This document shows positions 34,583-46,271 of a stretch of 64,000 nucleotides of DNA, piece after piece. The notes below the pieces were generated by a model. It had not been told where the DNA came from. It saw only the letters and a program-made list of their open reading frames with translations, and ran no database searches. The position numbers were made by a program, and so were the translations under genes. Position 1 is the stretch's first letter, and every line of letters begins with the position of its first letter. The stretch is from Papaver somniferum. Taxonomy: Eukaryota; Streptophyta; Magnoliopsida; Ranunculales; Papaveraceae. The stretch is taken from positions 158,870,406-158,934,405 of the forward strand of contig NC_039363.1 in the NCBI RefSeq assembly GCF_003573695.1, read 5' to 3'.

Positions 34583-34749
34583 ATGAGTATTTGAGGTTGT
34601 TTCCTGTAGGTTTAAGATTTGTTCTTTGAAATGAGGTAGAATGATTGATCATGATGTTAATGAGGGGATTTGTCTGTTTATATGAAATCTTTTTTTTTTA
34701 GTTTTGAATGAATGAGCATTTTACACGCTCTTTGAAGGAATAGAAATCA

Positions 34750-36390
34750 CATTTCGAAAATAAAATAGTTGTTTACTGAATGTTCAGGCATAATATGCCT
34801 TGAGCCACTTGTCGCTGATTATATTCCCTTCCACTCCTCCATTAACAACCAAGATTTTGCAATATCCACTGGATACTGCTTTGATGATTACGTACGACCC
34901 TTCCCATTTGGAGAGAACTTGGAAGCAGACATGTGTTGCTGAATATGCTTTGTTGTTTTAAGCACTAAATCTCCTACTTGGAACGTTCAAGGTGTTACCA
35001 TTGTTTTGTATGCTCTGGAGATCCTTTGTTTGTAAGCCTCCACATATTTATCCACTTTAGTTCTTCTTGACTCGAGCATGTCCAGTTCATCAATTCTTGA
35101 ATTGGACACTTCGGCTTCATCCCAGTATACTCCGCTTGCTATTGAAATCCTTGCTGAAGGAATCTTGATTTCGGCTGGGAGAATGACATCAACACCATAG
35201 AGGGAATATGGTGAAGTTCCGATCGAGCTTCTTGGTGCGGTCCGATAGGCCCATAAAGCCATAGGCAGTTGTTCGGGCCACGTTCAAGGATTATCATGAA
35301 CTGTTCGACTGAGAATCCAGATCAAAGTCTTGTTGGTACTCTCTGCTTGTCCGTTTCCTTGGGGATAATATGGTGTAGAGAAAATCTGTTTGATACCATA
35401 TTCCTCGAGCAAGTCTTTCACATGTTTGATGGCAAAATGAGTTCCATTATCTGTGATAATATTTTTGGGAACGCCGAACCTGCATATGATGTATTCCTTG
35501 ATGAAGGCTGCAATCATGACTCAAGTGGTGCTTCGAAGAGGGATAGATTCAACCCATTTGGTGAAATACTCAGTTGTTGTGATGATGTATTCATGCTGTT
35601 CGAAGACGCTGGATTGATTTTTTCGATGATGTCTAGTCCCCAGCTATAGAAATCCCATAGACTGCTCACGGAATGTAATGGGAGACAAGGATTGCTAATG
35701 AGGTTAACGCGGACTTGGCATTGATGGAATTTCTGAACATAAACAACTGCATCGTCTTCCATGGTCGGCCAATAATATTTCTCATGAATTTGGAGAAATA
35801 GTTTCTTCTTTCCTTGATGATCTCCTCCGTGAATTTATTTCAAGATTGTTGGGATTTCGTGCTCAGCTAGACATCTCAGCAGGTTCCCACCAAAGCTTTT
35901 GCGATATAACATTCCTTCTAGATAAACAAACCTTTTATCCCTCTGAGTGAGTCTGATTGCTTCTTTCTTTTCTAATGGAAAAGCATTGTCGTGAAGGTAT
36001 TTGATGTAAGGTTCTTTCCAGTCCCCGATATGGTGGATCTCGTCAGAGCTTATAAATGGTGAGAAGGCGTTTGACAGTTAGAACAAGATTTTTGTAGCAT
36101 CCTCGACTGAGTCTCCATAGAAGGCCAGTAGTACCCAAGCCTTTGGATCCTTCTGTAAAGTGTCACCACCAATTTTTGTCCGCATATTTCCTTGTGTATG
36201 CATTCGAATTACTCGCGCACTTCTTCGTCTCCTAGGCATAGTGGCAGAGATCCATCGGGGTTCGGTAATACAATGCTCCGTGAAGCAGAAAAAAATTCTT
36301 TAATTATTTGAGGCTGATTTTCCCTTCTGGAAGAGAACTGCTCAATTCACGAATGATAGGTGCCCGCCAGTCACTTGCTTGAGCATCTTC
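34750..36390 (-). pseudogene. Gypsy (Tat-like) integrase region, broken
   Basis: Minus strand, in order: an H2C2-type zinc region (DWKEPYIKYLHDNAFPLEKK, then IHGGDHQGKKKL, YYWPTMEDDAVVYVQK, HQCQ) at about 36040-35720; integrase core pieces with catalytic positions WGLDIIEKINPAS, ITDNGTHF and GQAESTNKT at about 35700-35340; and a C-terminal segment ALWAYRTAPRSSIGTSPYSL near 35255. Stop codons and shifts (for example near 35840 and 35640) break it. RT and RNase H are not readable up to the copia LTR at 36391. It may be the pol of the element whose gag start lies at 38436-38820, with the middle lost. Confidence 0.8.
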
Positions 36391-38435
36391 TGTTAGAGCA
36401 CTGCTCGTTCGAACTCGCGAGCGTTGCTATCTCAAGCTTGTTTTATCAATTTTAGTGATCAAAACTATAAGTCTTGATTTTTAGTCTACTTATAAATGTC
36501 AAGGACTAGGATAGATTGTGTAGTTAAGTATTAGACTTTACAACGTTCATCATTGAAGACGAAGAACTACTAAGGGGATCTTGTGGAACTTCACCAACAA
36601 AAAGATATGTGGAAACTGGAATTCATCTATCACTTGGAAATTCTATTTCTACTCTATCTCCTATATTGATAGATAAGTCGTGTTACGATATAGTTTTCTA
36701 TTATACACATTTGAGATTTCGAGATGAGTTTAACTCGCTTACATATTTCTCGGAATATGTGTTGGCAAGCTTTCGCTTCGACCAAGTTCATTTTGATCAT
36801 GTGAAAATCGCCGAATAACATCTTATATGATTTGTGTGATATAATTGTCTAGAGTAAACTTAGAATGTTTCGGTTATGATTATTTCAATAACTTGAAAAT
36901 TTCTTTGATGCTAATAGTATGTGAAAACGGCTATTTTCATCCTCTAAGAAACTTTCAATGATTGAATTAAGAGTTTAAAATACTTAACCATCATTGGATT
37001 ATAAACATATTGTGCATTCTTGCATGTATGTGATCCATGGCCGGAACTAAAGTATGCATACCCGTATGCGTACTTGAAGTTGTGAAATACCGTGTACCAA
37101 GTACACATACCGGTACGCATACTTGCGTAATGTATTGGTCCGAAAATTTCTGCTGGGATTTGGAAGTGTACTAAGTATGTGTACCCATTTGCATACTGGC
37201 GAACCCACACTTAGATCGACTACTTAAGTATGCGTACCTGTTTGCATACTTGAGTGGTTAAAGTTATAAAATCGGTTGGCTCATGAACTAATACATATAT
37301 GTATTACGTAATGCATTCTTTGCAAACCGTGGCTATAATGTTTATGAATTGATTCAAGTGAGTCAAACCGATTTTGATTCAATTGTGTTCTTATATACTT
37401 CTACGAGAATATAACAATTGAACAAACTAGTTTCATTAGAGTCATTTGAACTAGTTATGGTTAAGATGAATAAGGTTGATATGAGAGTATTCATATGGAT
37501 AACCTTGGTTAACTATTGTTGAGCCAACATGGTGTACACGTTTAGGTACGTTACATAAACCTAAATGAGGTTACATTTCATTTGTGTATAACAAACTAAG
37601 TTCGATCTAACGGTTGAAATATATTAGCTTGAATCTAATCAGGTTTTCATCTAACAGTGAATATTGATGCTTTGTTACCAAGGTAACTTAGATTGCAAAC
37701 CCTGATTTGAAAACTATATAAAGGAGAACTCTAGCAACTGGGAAACCTAATCCCCACACCTCCTATGTGATAGTAGTTGCATAAGCTAGAGTCAGTTCTC
37801 CTTTAACCTTAGGTTTTTCACGAAACCCTGTAGGTTAACGACTTGAAGACTTCATTGGGATCGTGAATCCAGACCCAACAATTTTCTATGTTATTGCGTG
37901 ATCTGATCTTGCTGTTTTTATCGTGTTTGAGTACGATTTTATTTAAGACTGGCTCGAGATTTAATCTCCGATAGGCAAGATAAAAAGTAGTCACGAACAT
38001 TTTCGTCTCATCGTTTGTGATTCCACAATATCTTGTTTCGCTACCATACGATTAAGATTATTGTGAGGTGATTGATATTTCTAGGTTGCTCTTCGGGAAT
38101 ATAAGTCTGGTATATCAATTGGTTCCTGTTCACCTTGATTTATCAAAAGACGGAACAAAACTTGTAGGTATTTCTGTGGGAGACAAATTTATCTATTCCT
38201 ATAAACTTTTCTGTGTGAGACAGATTTGTTTATCAAGTCTTCGACTTTGGGTCGTAGGAACGCTTAGTTGGGGTGAGATCAGCTAAGGGAATCAAGTGCG
38301 TAATATCCTGCTAGTATCAGAGACATAAGGAGTGCAACTGTAACTTGAATCAGTGTGAGATTGATTAGGGTTCAACTACAGTCCAGTCCGAAGTTCATTG
38401 GTAGTAGGCTAGTGTTTGTAGCGACTTAATACAGT
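36391..38435 (+). mobile_element. Copia family B LTR, copy B2, 3'-truncated
   Basis: Starts TGTTAGAGCACTGCTCGTTCG and is co-linear with B1 to 'GTAGCGACTTAATACAGTGTG'. The last ~430 bases of the LTR are missing and gypsy gag sequence follows directly. Most of its 'GTCCGCGAAC' region is replaced by 'AGTATGCGTACC' type repeats (37040-37260), so it is a distinct subtype. Confidence 0.85.
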
Positions 38436-38820
38436 GTGGTTTTCATTCCACGTGACTATAGGCTTCATCTTCCTCACCAGGAATATGAATATGAATCTTG
38501 GAAGAAGGACTAGTACCATCAGTATTGATCCAAAATGAATTGTTGGTGGCGTTTCCTTCAGAATGAATGCGTGTTGGTTCCTTTGATAGTTGACCCGTGA
38601 GGACTTTCAAAAGCGCAAATACTTCTTCATGCGTCTTGACAATAGTATCTTGATTCCTGACAATATCATTCAGGATTTTCATCAAATCATGATAGCCTCG
38701 ACGAGGGTTTTGAATGAAAGAACGGATTCAGGAATAACATGTGAAGTATTGTCAGTGCTGGAGAAGTAAAATTGGGATTGAGGGTTTCTGAACCATTCCT
38801 AAGATCAACCATATTGAGAA
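38436..38820 (-). pseudogene. Gypsy family E gag N-terminus fragment
   Basis: Minus strand, nearly identical to the start of the gag at 59325-60182 (shared: KILNDIVRNQ, SKEPTRIHSEGNATNNSFW). A ~29-base deletion near 38693 shifts the frame relative to that copy. It sits right after the PBS at 38878-38895, and it is cut at its other end by copia B2. Confidence 0.75.
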
Positions 38821-38877
38821 ATTTAGGAAATTGAAAACGGGATAAGGGAAATGATTTTTTGCAACCGAGAGGTCAAT

Positions 38878-38895
38878 CTCCCACTGTGGTCGCCA
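38878..38895 (-). other. Primer-binding site, gypsy family E
   Basis: The minus strand reads TGGCGACCACAGTGGGAG, two bases from the LTR end. 14 of 18 positions agree with the tRNA-Lys complement TGGCGCCCACCGTGGGGC. Confidence 0.75.
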
Positions 38896-38897
38896 GT

Positions 38898-41349
38898 TGT
38901 TTTGGGGTAAAAACTGATTCTGCTGTTTTTGGTAAATTTGGGGGGTGTTGATGAGAAACGAATTCAAACCCTAAACAAATGCACTGCACGGGAGTACTTT
39001 TAGGTTCGAGAGATTAATTGGTAAGACTCTATCCTAAACCAAGAAATGGTCATTCCAGATTCAATTCGGTCACAAGGTGAAGGAGAAGGGTTGATCTTAG
39101 AGAGGGAAGCGAAGAAGGTGTTTGAGATCAGAATGTTGAATTAGGTATGGATGTTTTATGACTTGTATCAGAAAATGGTTTCCGGTTACTTGTGTTGATA
39201 ACACTTTCATCCCCTTTGAAATAGGTTGAAAACCTATTTATATAAGTCATTGAGCGCACCCTGATCTCATGGGAAGTGGAGGAAGTTAAGTAGTGGAGAA
39301 GTGGAGTTGTGCGGAAGGTGGTGATCATCGTGTTTCCGTTATGAGGGAAGATTGATCACGTTTTCACCCACTACTCTCATTACTATTAACCATCCGTCTT
39401 TCCTGACACTTTCTCATAATGGGCACGTTGCACGCCGCACGCTGTAAACCTCCAGATCAATACCCCAGTGAACATCCCCCAGTTTGTGACATGTTTGATG
39501 TCTCGAGTAAGTGGGTCGAGTCGTGAGACTCGTCGTTGAAATCAACACACAGTGCTTTTAGGTCAAATAATAAATTATTTATGAAACCAATATTTATAAA
39601 ACATCGCTTATAATCGATGTGTATGAAGCATCACTTTTAAATAAGCAACTGAAAAATAATCGATGTGCTAGAAGCATCGTTGTTTTAGAGCTCGATTGAA
39701 TCAGTCACGATTTGATCGTCTTAAAGAAGTATCATGACCGACAACATTTGGGTGATCGTTTGAGGGCCACATGGGCGAGATATCACTTGGTCGATCACTC
39801 CCTGTGGAGGAGGGATGGCCGGTGATCACAATGCTATCCTGTTGTTTTTCTGAAAATAAATTTACAGCATCCAACTAGTCTAGCGAAGTTGGACGTACAA
39901 GATGATTTACGGCAGTTACATATTGCCGTTGATGTAATTTAGGGTTTAGGGGCCGCACGTCCAACCTTTTTCGGGCGAGCGATTCAAGGCACTTAACGTT
40001 AATTCGAACAAGCCGATTGATCATGTGCAAAGACGGGTCGCCGGCGATCATGCCCATGCCTTTGGGGCTGTCTAAAATTGAATCTAAGCCACTCGATCTG
40101 GCCGGTAAAGATGGATGGTTGTGATCGATTTGCGACAGTAGCGTGTTGCCGCAAAGCAATTTTATGGTTTTCAAACAGCGCGCTCGCCCTACTTTGGGCA
40201 GGTGATTTGATGTGCTTTGGTCTTGCTATGAGCAAGTTGATCGACCAAGGGTGGAGTCGGGTTGACGGTAAACGCGTTAGCATCTCCTTGGCTATCTGAA
40301 ATTAGATCTAAGCCACTTGATTTGGCTGGCGAAGATGGGTGGTCACGATCGATTTGCGGCAGTAACATATTGCCGCAAATATAAATTAGGGTTTTAAGAC
40401 GGCCGCGTCCACCCTAGTTCAATCGAACAGTTTGATGCGTCATTGACTTCCCATGAGCAAGTCAATCGGTTGGGAATGAAAGTGGGTCGACGGTGAACGC
40501 ATTGGCACCTCTTTGATCGTTCGAGATGCGATCTAAGCCGTCCAACTAGGCCGGCTATGTTGGACGGATGCGATGGATTTTGAGACCGTTTTTGTCGGTC
40601 TTAGCTCGTTTGAGCTATTTTTTAGATAACGCGATCACCTATGTTTTGGTGAGCGTTCAAGGATGTAGCGGACGAGCTAAAGGAATTTCTACCGATCGGG
40701 ATGTTAGTGGGACCACCGACGTTTATCATTACGATCTCCTAGTTCCGTTAGGAGTAGGCGAGGCTGGTTTAATAGCGTGGCCAAATCGTGTGGCCGTGAT
40801 CATCTTTTAAGACTGATATGGACAGTCTAAATTTTCCTTAAGGAATTAAACGCGTTCGATCGTGCAGACTTTTAATTAAAAGGTGCATAAACACACTGAT
40901 CTCTTTGTCAGAGGGTGGTGTAGCCTATATGAGTGTTTTCATGTCGGTCTCAATACTGACACTTCGAGAGATTTATGCTACTCCATTGCGAGTGAACATT
41001 AATCGTCATGTCATGTCAATATTGAGAGTTCAACTGAGAACATAGCATAGGAAAACACTAGGCAGGCCCGGACATTAGTGAGTAATGCAACGAGGAGCTT
41101 AAATACTCATTAGGCTCTATACTAGTGAACAATTCATCTAGGAGATTGAGTTTCAATATAATGTGAAGAGAGACATAGGCACTCATCAGATTCTGATATA
41201 CTCTCCAAATTCCTTGCGAAATATAGATATATCAAGGTCTACTACTTCTGATGCCGGGTCAGGTAGACAGACTTTTACAGTTTTCTCCCTAAGCTAAAAA
41301 CCACCATCAACATTAAGTCTTTGCCCTAAGCTAAAAACCACCATCAACA
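38898..41349 (-). mobile_element. Gypsy family E LTR (shared middle LTR of a tandem)
   Basis: Minus-strand LTR, TGTTGATGGTGG...CCCCAAAACA, co-linear with 60269-62615. It has PPT plus 3' interior on one side (41350-41571) and PBS plus gag on the other (38436-38895), so it acts as a 3' LTR for one unit and a 5' LTR for another. TATA box at 39235-39242. The LTR start is duplicated over 37 bases (41313-41349). Confidence 0.88.
39235..39242 (-). promoter_or_regulatory. TATA box of gypsy E LTR
   Basis: The minus strand reads GACTTATATAAATAGGTTT. The second E LTR has the same at 60606-60613. Confidence 0.6.
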
Positions 41350-41571
41350 TTAATTCCCATGCTTAGCACGTAACAGTGTCATTGTTGCAGGGAATGCACT
41401 AGATGGTGACAGACGAAAAATAAAATTGAAAAGACGAATCCGGTAGATATTACCAGGGAAATCCAAACCGACCTTCAGCAGCGGGATCATGCGGCCAGTG
41501 GCTTTCGTAGTAATATGTTGCTAGCTCAGTTATGGGGTATGGGTGCGGTGCGCTCAGTCATCCAATCCCGT
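41350..41571 (-). mobile_element. Gypsy E interior, 3' end with polypurine tract
   Basis: The minus strand ends GCATGGGAATTAA next to the LTR start. Further up it matches the end of the A interior (TAACAGTG..ATTGTTGCAGGG; ATGGTGACAGAC). It is interrupted by the solo LTR at 41572 and resumes at 45853. Confidence 0.75.
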
Positions 41572-42520
41572 TGATAGGTTGGGAAACCTACAATAAAATA
41601 CTGCAAGTGCACAGTGTCTAACTAGTAGAACAACGACAAGTACAGGTCGTTCCCACGAGGAGCGTGAAATACTACCACTAACTAATATCAAAAATAACTA
41701 ATCAACAAGAAGATGTTTTAACGATTTTCAGAAATTCCGAACAAAATGAAGTAACAAATAATTGTAACGGTAAACAAAATGGGAATGGGTTATTAGGATT
41801 TTCGGTTTCCACCAATTAATTACGCAAACTCTACTAATATTTAAAAATATATTTCATGCATTTTAAAATACTGTTTCTCCGCTGTAATTTTCTTCGCTTC
41901 ATGAATAGTGATTCTAAAGCATTACTTATCAATCCTAAAGCATATCATGTCAATGAATTTAACCCAAGCACGCCATATCAATTGAAAAGCATAAATAATC
42001 AAGAAAATCACATGAACAATTAAATACCAAGGTCCAAGCTATATGAAGAAAAACTACTAATCAATCAACTCATTATTAAGCATATAAATGTAGAGTTCTC
42101 ATAAGTAGGAATTACCTATAGGTACTATTATGGTGTTCTTAGTTAGTGGCAGGTCCACCCACTAAAGCCCAGTAACTGGATGTCCATAATAAAAAGAAAA
42201 CAATAAAATTGGACCCAAATTTTTAGTCCCTGGTCCATACACGTGCAGGACCTTTTCTGTGCATTTTTAAAATCACCGAAATACCCCTTCTCTATAAGGT
42301 TTATAATCAGTTTCATATTTCTACTCGAGCTCATTTTTTCAGATCCATTTTTTTCTCTCTTTCCTCTCGATGCATCTTCAAAATCTCGACATGGTTTTTG
42401 AAGATTGTTTGTTCCAGGTATGTTTTCTAATCATCTTATTTGATTCTCTGTTAGTTTTTTTTTTCAATCGAATCATGAGGATCAAATCGATTTTCATGAT
42501 GTTTTATATTTTTTTTCCTT

Positions 42521-42900
42521 TTTGGTAATCGTTATATACCCAACTGATTTTGATGATTTACAGTTTTTTTATTAATTTATTAGTGTTTTAGATCGGCTTT
42601 GGTTTTGTTTTACTCATGGATTCATCACTTAATCTGTATGATTCAGCAGTACATATATGTCGTACTGAAAACTGCTGAATCAATTTTGTTATTAGTTATA
42701 TTTTCATCACTTTTTGGTAATCGTTATAGATGTATTCCCAACTGATTTTGATGATTTACAGTTTTTTATTAATTTATTAGGTTTTAGATCGGCTTTGATT
42801 TTGTTTTACTCATGGATTCATCACTTAATTTGTATGATTCACAAGTACATATATGTCGTACTGAAAACTGCTGAATCAATTTTGTTATTATTTATATTTT
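42521..42900. repeat. ~188-bp tandem duplication in MULE 2
   Basis: Two copies beginning 'TTTTTGGTAATCGTTATA' and running through 'GATCGGCTTTG' and 'TACATATATGTCGTACTGAA', starting near 42521 and 42710 and differing at few sites. Confidence 0.85.
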
Positions 42901-43509
42901 CATCACTTTTTTTTGTTTGATCCAGAAGTATATATATGGGATACTAAAATAAAAGTGTTTTGATTATATTTTTTTCGTTGATTCATTAAATTATACTGAA
43001 ATATGTGTTTTGATTCGGTTATATCCAGAATTTTTCCACTAGTTTTGGGTTCGATCCATTAATACGTATATGTAATACCGAAATATGTGCTTTGATTATG
43101 TTATATTCATCGATTCATCAATTTTTCTTTACATGCAGTTGATTTTTAGTTCATGAATACGCAGTAAGTATATGACGTACCGATAGAACTTCTTCTGATT
43201 CTGTTTTATTCAGAGTTTTGCCACTTTTTTTGTTTGATCCATGAGTACGTATGCGAAATACTGAAATATGTGCTAGTTTTGTATATCTTTTTTCTTTGTT
43301 TATCACCAGTACATATATGGAGTACTGAAACAACTGCTTTGATTTTGTTGTATTCACTTAAAGTTATCATCTAGCAGTACATACATCGAATACTGACTTA
43401 TGAATTCATTGAATTGTTGCAGGTGTTGATATCAGTATGAACGCCCATTTGAATGTAGTGAAACTGATGTTGAAGGTTAAAATCCTGTGACATTGGATCG
43501 CCTGAGTGT

Positions 43510-43905
43510 GAGGTTAAACTGATATGTACTCAAATTATGTAAGCAATATAACATATATGTACTCAAATTATGTAAGCAGTGCAGCAGACATGTACTCGAA
43601 TTTATAAGCAATGTAGCAGATATGTACTCGATATAATAAGGTTGTAAGTAGTGCAGCAAATATGTACTCGAATTTATAAGCAACAGATATATTGTCGAAT
43701 TTGTAAGTAGTGTAGTATAAAAGATATGTACTCAAATTTGTAAGCAGTGTAGCAGATATGTACTCGAGTTTATAAGCAGTGTAGTATAGAAGATACATAT
43801 TCAAATTTGTAAGCAGTGCAGAAGATATGTACTCGAATTTATAAGTATATAAGATATGTACTCAAATTTGTAAGCAATGCAGCAGATATGTACTCAATAT
43901 AATAA
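43510..43905. repeat. ~33-bp tandem repeat, GATATGTACTCGAATTTATAAG
   Basis: About ten imperfect units of the type 'ATATGTACTCGAATTT' followed by 'GTAAGCAGTGCAGCAG', with a few units reshaped (GTATAAAAG, ATAATAAGG). The array lies just before the right end of MULE 2. Confidence 0.88.
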
Positions 43906-45384
43906 GGGTGTAGACACGCACACGTTTGGTAGTAGAGGGTATTATGGTCATTTCAATGTTTTCAATTAATTTTGGACCTCCAGATAAAAGAAAATTCCGG
44001 TTGGACCCTACTATAAATAACTATATGGGCCCAGGACCAACCAACAAATTTTCCTTCTCATAATAAAATTGGTTTCTACCTAAATCCTAAAATAACTCTA
44101 GCTAGACATAACTTTTCCGAAAGCCATAAACATATTCAAATCAAACTAGCTGGGCAAGAACAAAATCAAAGAGACAAAACTTTAAACTCCAAACCATGTT
44201 CGGTTGTGTAGCCGCGCCTCCAAAGATCTCCAAACCGGCCTCTCTCTCTTCGAGTTTCTGTTTTTTTCTTTATAAGCTGCGAGAAACATGACTAAAACCT
44301 AGCCTATTGCCAAAGCCCAGTCCAATTACTGCCAGTAACCAACACCAGTCCTGCTACTTTGCCTGACCCCAGCATCGATCATTCTTCTCATTTTCTCGTT
44401 GCTCCAAATTCAGACCAAACTATATATAACTCTCTTCCGAACCCATCTTAGTTCAGTCACCACCACAATCTATTTCTGCAACTCAAACATTCGAATATTC
44501 TTCATGATCTCAATATCTTCGGATTAAACCCAATCTGGACTTGAATCCATTGATGTTGTTGAGGCAGCTTCTCGACTAGCCAACAATAGCTAAATATATT
44601 ACTGGAACTCCCACTGCCATGAGTTGCGTCTCATGCAGATACTATCTCCATTCTTGCCTTCGAAAACCCAGCTTATCCTTCTCCTACACAACATCTGCAA
44701 CCATCTCATTCTCGGCAATTTAATATTTCACGATACAAATCACCACTGACCTTCCTCCACCTGTTACAATGGCGTTCTTGTTAACTGTCGAAAATATGAA
44801 TTCACGACACATCAAAGTTGCTGTCTCAAGGACTTCAGCTAATCCCACAATCCATTGCTGTCGATCACCGTTCAGTCAACCCATCTCTGTCATCGTCGGC
44901 CACACCATTATTCTCAGCTTCTTCTTCTTGTATGTTTCCACGACACACATTCAGGCCAAGTATGACCCGATTCCATTACTCCCAATACAGATCCATCACA
45001 CAAAATCCATCTCTTTGTAGTGTGTGATTAATTCCGTCTTCAAGTAGTGATGTTGAAATACTCCAGGTGTTGATATGGAGTAGATAAAACTCCAGTTTTC
45101 GAACTTCAAATGTTAAGAAGAAAATGCCCACGTATTCCACCAGCACATGTGTCACTTAAATGGTTTAGAGAGTATCAACCCTTAGGTGCACAACATGCAC
45201 TAAATGTGCTGGCCACGAATAGTTAACTTTGGTAGCCAATAATAATTAAGCAATCCCCAGAAGGTTCCGTAAGTAACTTTGGTGATGGTTGTCGCAAACT
45301 CCATTTAGTGGATCAGGCCATGTCCTAGTTTAGACCTTTTAGCTCACGACACCATTTCGACTCCCTTTTGTTGTCATCGTAATT

Positions 45385-45690
45385 AGACTGGTTGCTGATA
45401 TATGGAAATACCAGGCAAATCCGGTTGCTGATACATGGAAATACCAGGTCAACCCCATTTCATCATTGTGGTTGCTGATACATGGAGATACCAGGCCAAC
45501 CCGGTTGCTGATACATGGAAATACCAGGCCAACCCCATTTCATCATTGTGGTTGCTGATACATGGAGATACCAGGCCAACCCCATTTCATCATTGTGGTT
45601 GCTGATACATGGAAATACCAGGCCAACCACATTTCATAATTGTGGTTGCTGATATATGGAAATACCAGGCCAACCACATTTTGCCATTTT
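45385..45690. repeat. Tandem repeat GGTTGCTGATACATGGAAATACCAGG
   Basis: Seven units of about 37 or 60-65 bases, alternating 'GTTGCTGATACATGGA' with a 'CCAACCCCATTTCATCATTG' spacer. Higher-order pairing of short and long units is visible. It lies in the solo LTR. Confidence 0.88.
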
Positions 45691-46028
45691 CGTTGCAAAC
45701 ACCATTAAGTCTCACATTTTGCTGTTTATTCGATGGATGATCGAATTCACTTTTACTTTCTACAAAAGCACTAAAATAGTATTAACAACTAAAATATTGT
45801 ATCCTAACTAATATAAATATGGGTATAAAGTGTAACATTTACATGCTTATCACCCGTTCACGGAGCAAGAAGGAATCCTTCGTCTGTTCAAACTCTAGAA
45901 ACTCCGTTCGTATGAAAAGGGTATCGACCCTCTTTTGTCTTTGTTGCTCTTCTGGATCAGTGCTTTCGTATGCAGTGGCCGGATCCTCTTCATCACTGTC
46001 AACAGCTCGATCATAAGCATGCCAATCG

Positions 46029-46271
46029 TCACCGATAAGGTAAGTTCATCTTGTCTTCGTATCTTAGCTGTGAGTGTAACATCCATGGGTGGTTGATCAA
46101 ACTTGGATATTTATCTCGGTGTGAATAACTTTCTTTGTTAGCGGCGATAAAGCGAGCGTCAACGGAAACAAAGCAATCTCCAATAGTTATAATCAACAAC
46201 AAGGCGATCCAGGAGAACTCAAGGTAGGTTCTCTTTTCTATTTTTCGCATGTAGCCATCCAAAAATACCAC
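46029..46271 (-). other. Sense-strand short ORF with hydrophobic segment, gypsy E
   Basis: An 80-codon frame in the orientation of element E. Residues about 17-34 are TYLEFSWIALLLIITIGDC, a plausible signal peptide or membrane segment. The element A plus strand at 4411-4495 encodes the close match YLEFSWLALLFIITIGDC. Several codon differences are synonymous or conservative. The opposite strand also has a conserved reading (see 4405-4671), so coding status is uncertain. No family was recognised. Confidence 0.35.

Larger units (their letters stand above)
42105..44054. mobile_element. Mutator-like element 2 (non-autonomous), 1950 bp
   Basis: Flanked by the 9-bp duplication TTCTCATAA (42096-42104 and 44055-44063). 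The ends are degenerate inverted repeats: left TTAGTTAGTGGCAGGTCCACC against right (reversed) ATAGTTATTTATAGTAGGGTCCAACC. Inside are a pyrimidine-rich leader and exon-like block ending TTCCAG|GTATGTT (about 42417), a long intron-like AT-rich repeat zone, and an acceptor-like TTGCAG|GTGTTGATATCAG near 43423. No transposase is present. Confidence 0.65.
41572..45852 (-). mobile_element. Solo Athila-like LTR (4281 bp with an inserted MULE)
   Basis: Boundaries TGATAGGTTGGG...GCTTATCA with an exact 5-bp target duplication CCCGT (41567-41571 and 45853-45857). No interior, PBS or PPT lies between, so it is a solo LTR left by recombination. The 'GTCGTTCCCACGAGGAGC' block near its end is the Athila-type motif also seen at 9764 and 16700. 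Removing MULE 2 leaves about 2.3 kb. CA-rich frames at 44769-45027 have no support as genes. Confidence 0.85.

Noticed and set aside
40000..40300. Paired ORFs at 39875-40299, repeated at 61224-61648
   Set aside because: They occur at equal positions in both E LTRs, overlap on both strands and have no family match; LTR sequence.
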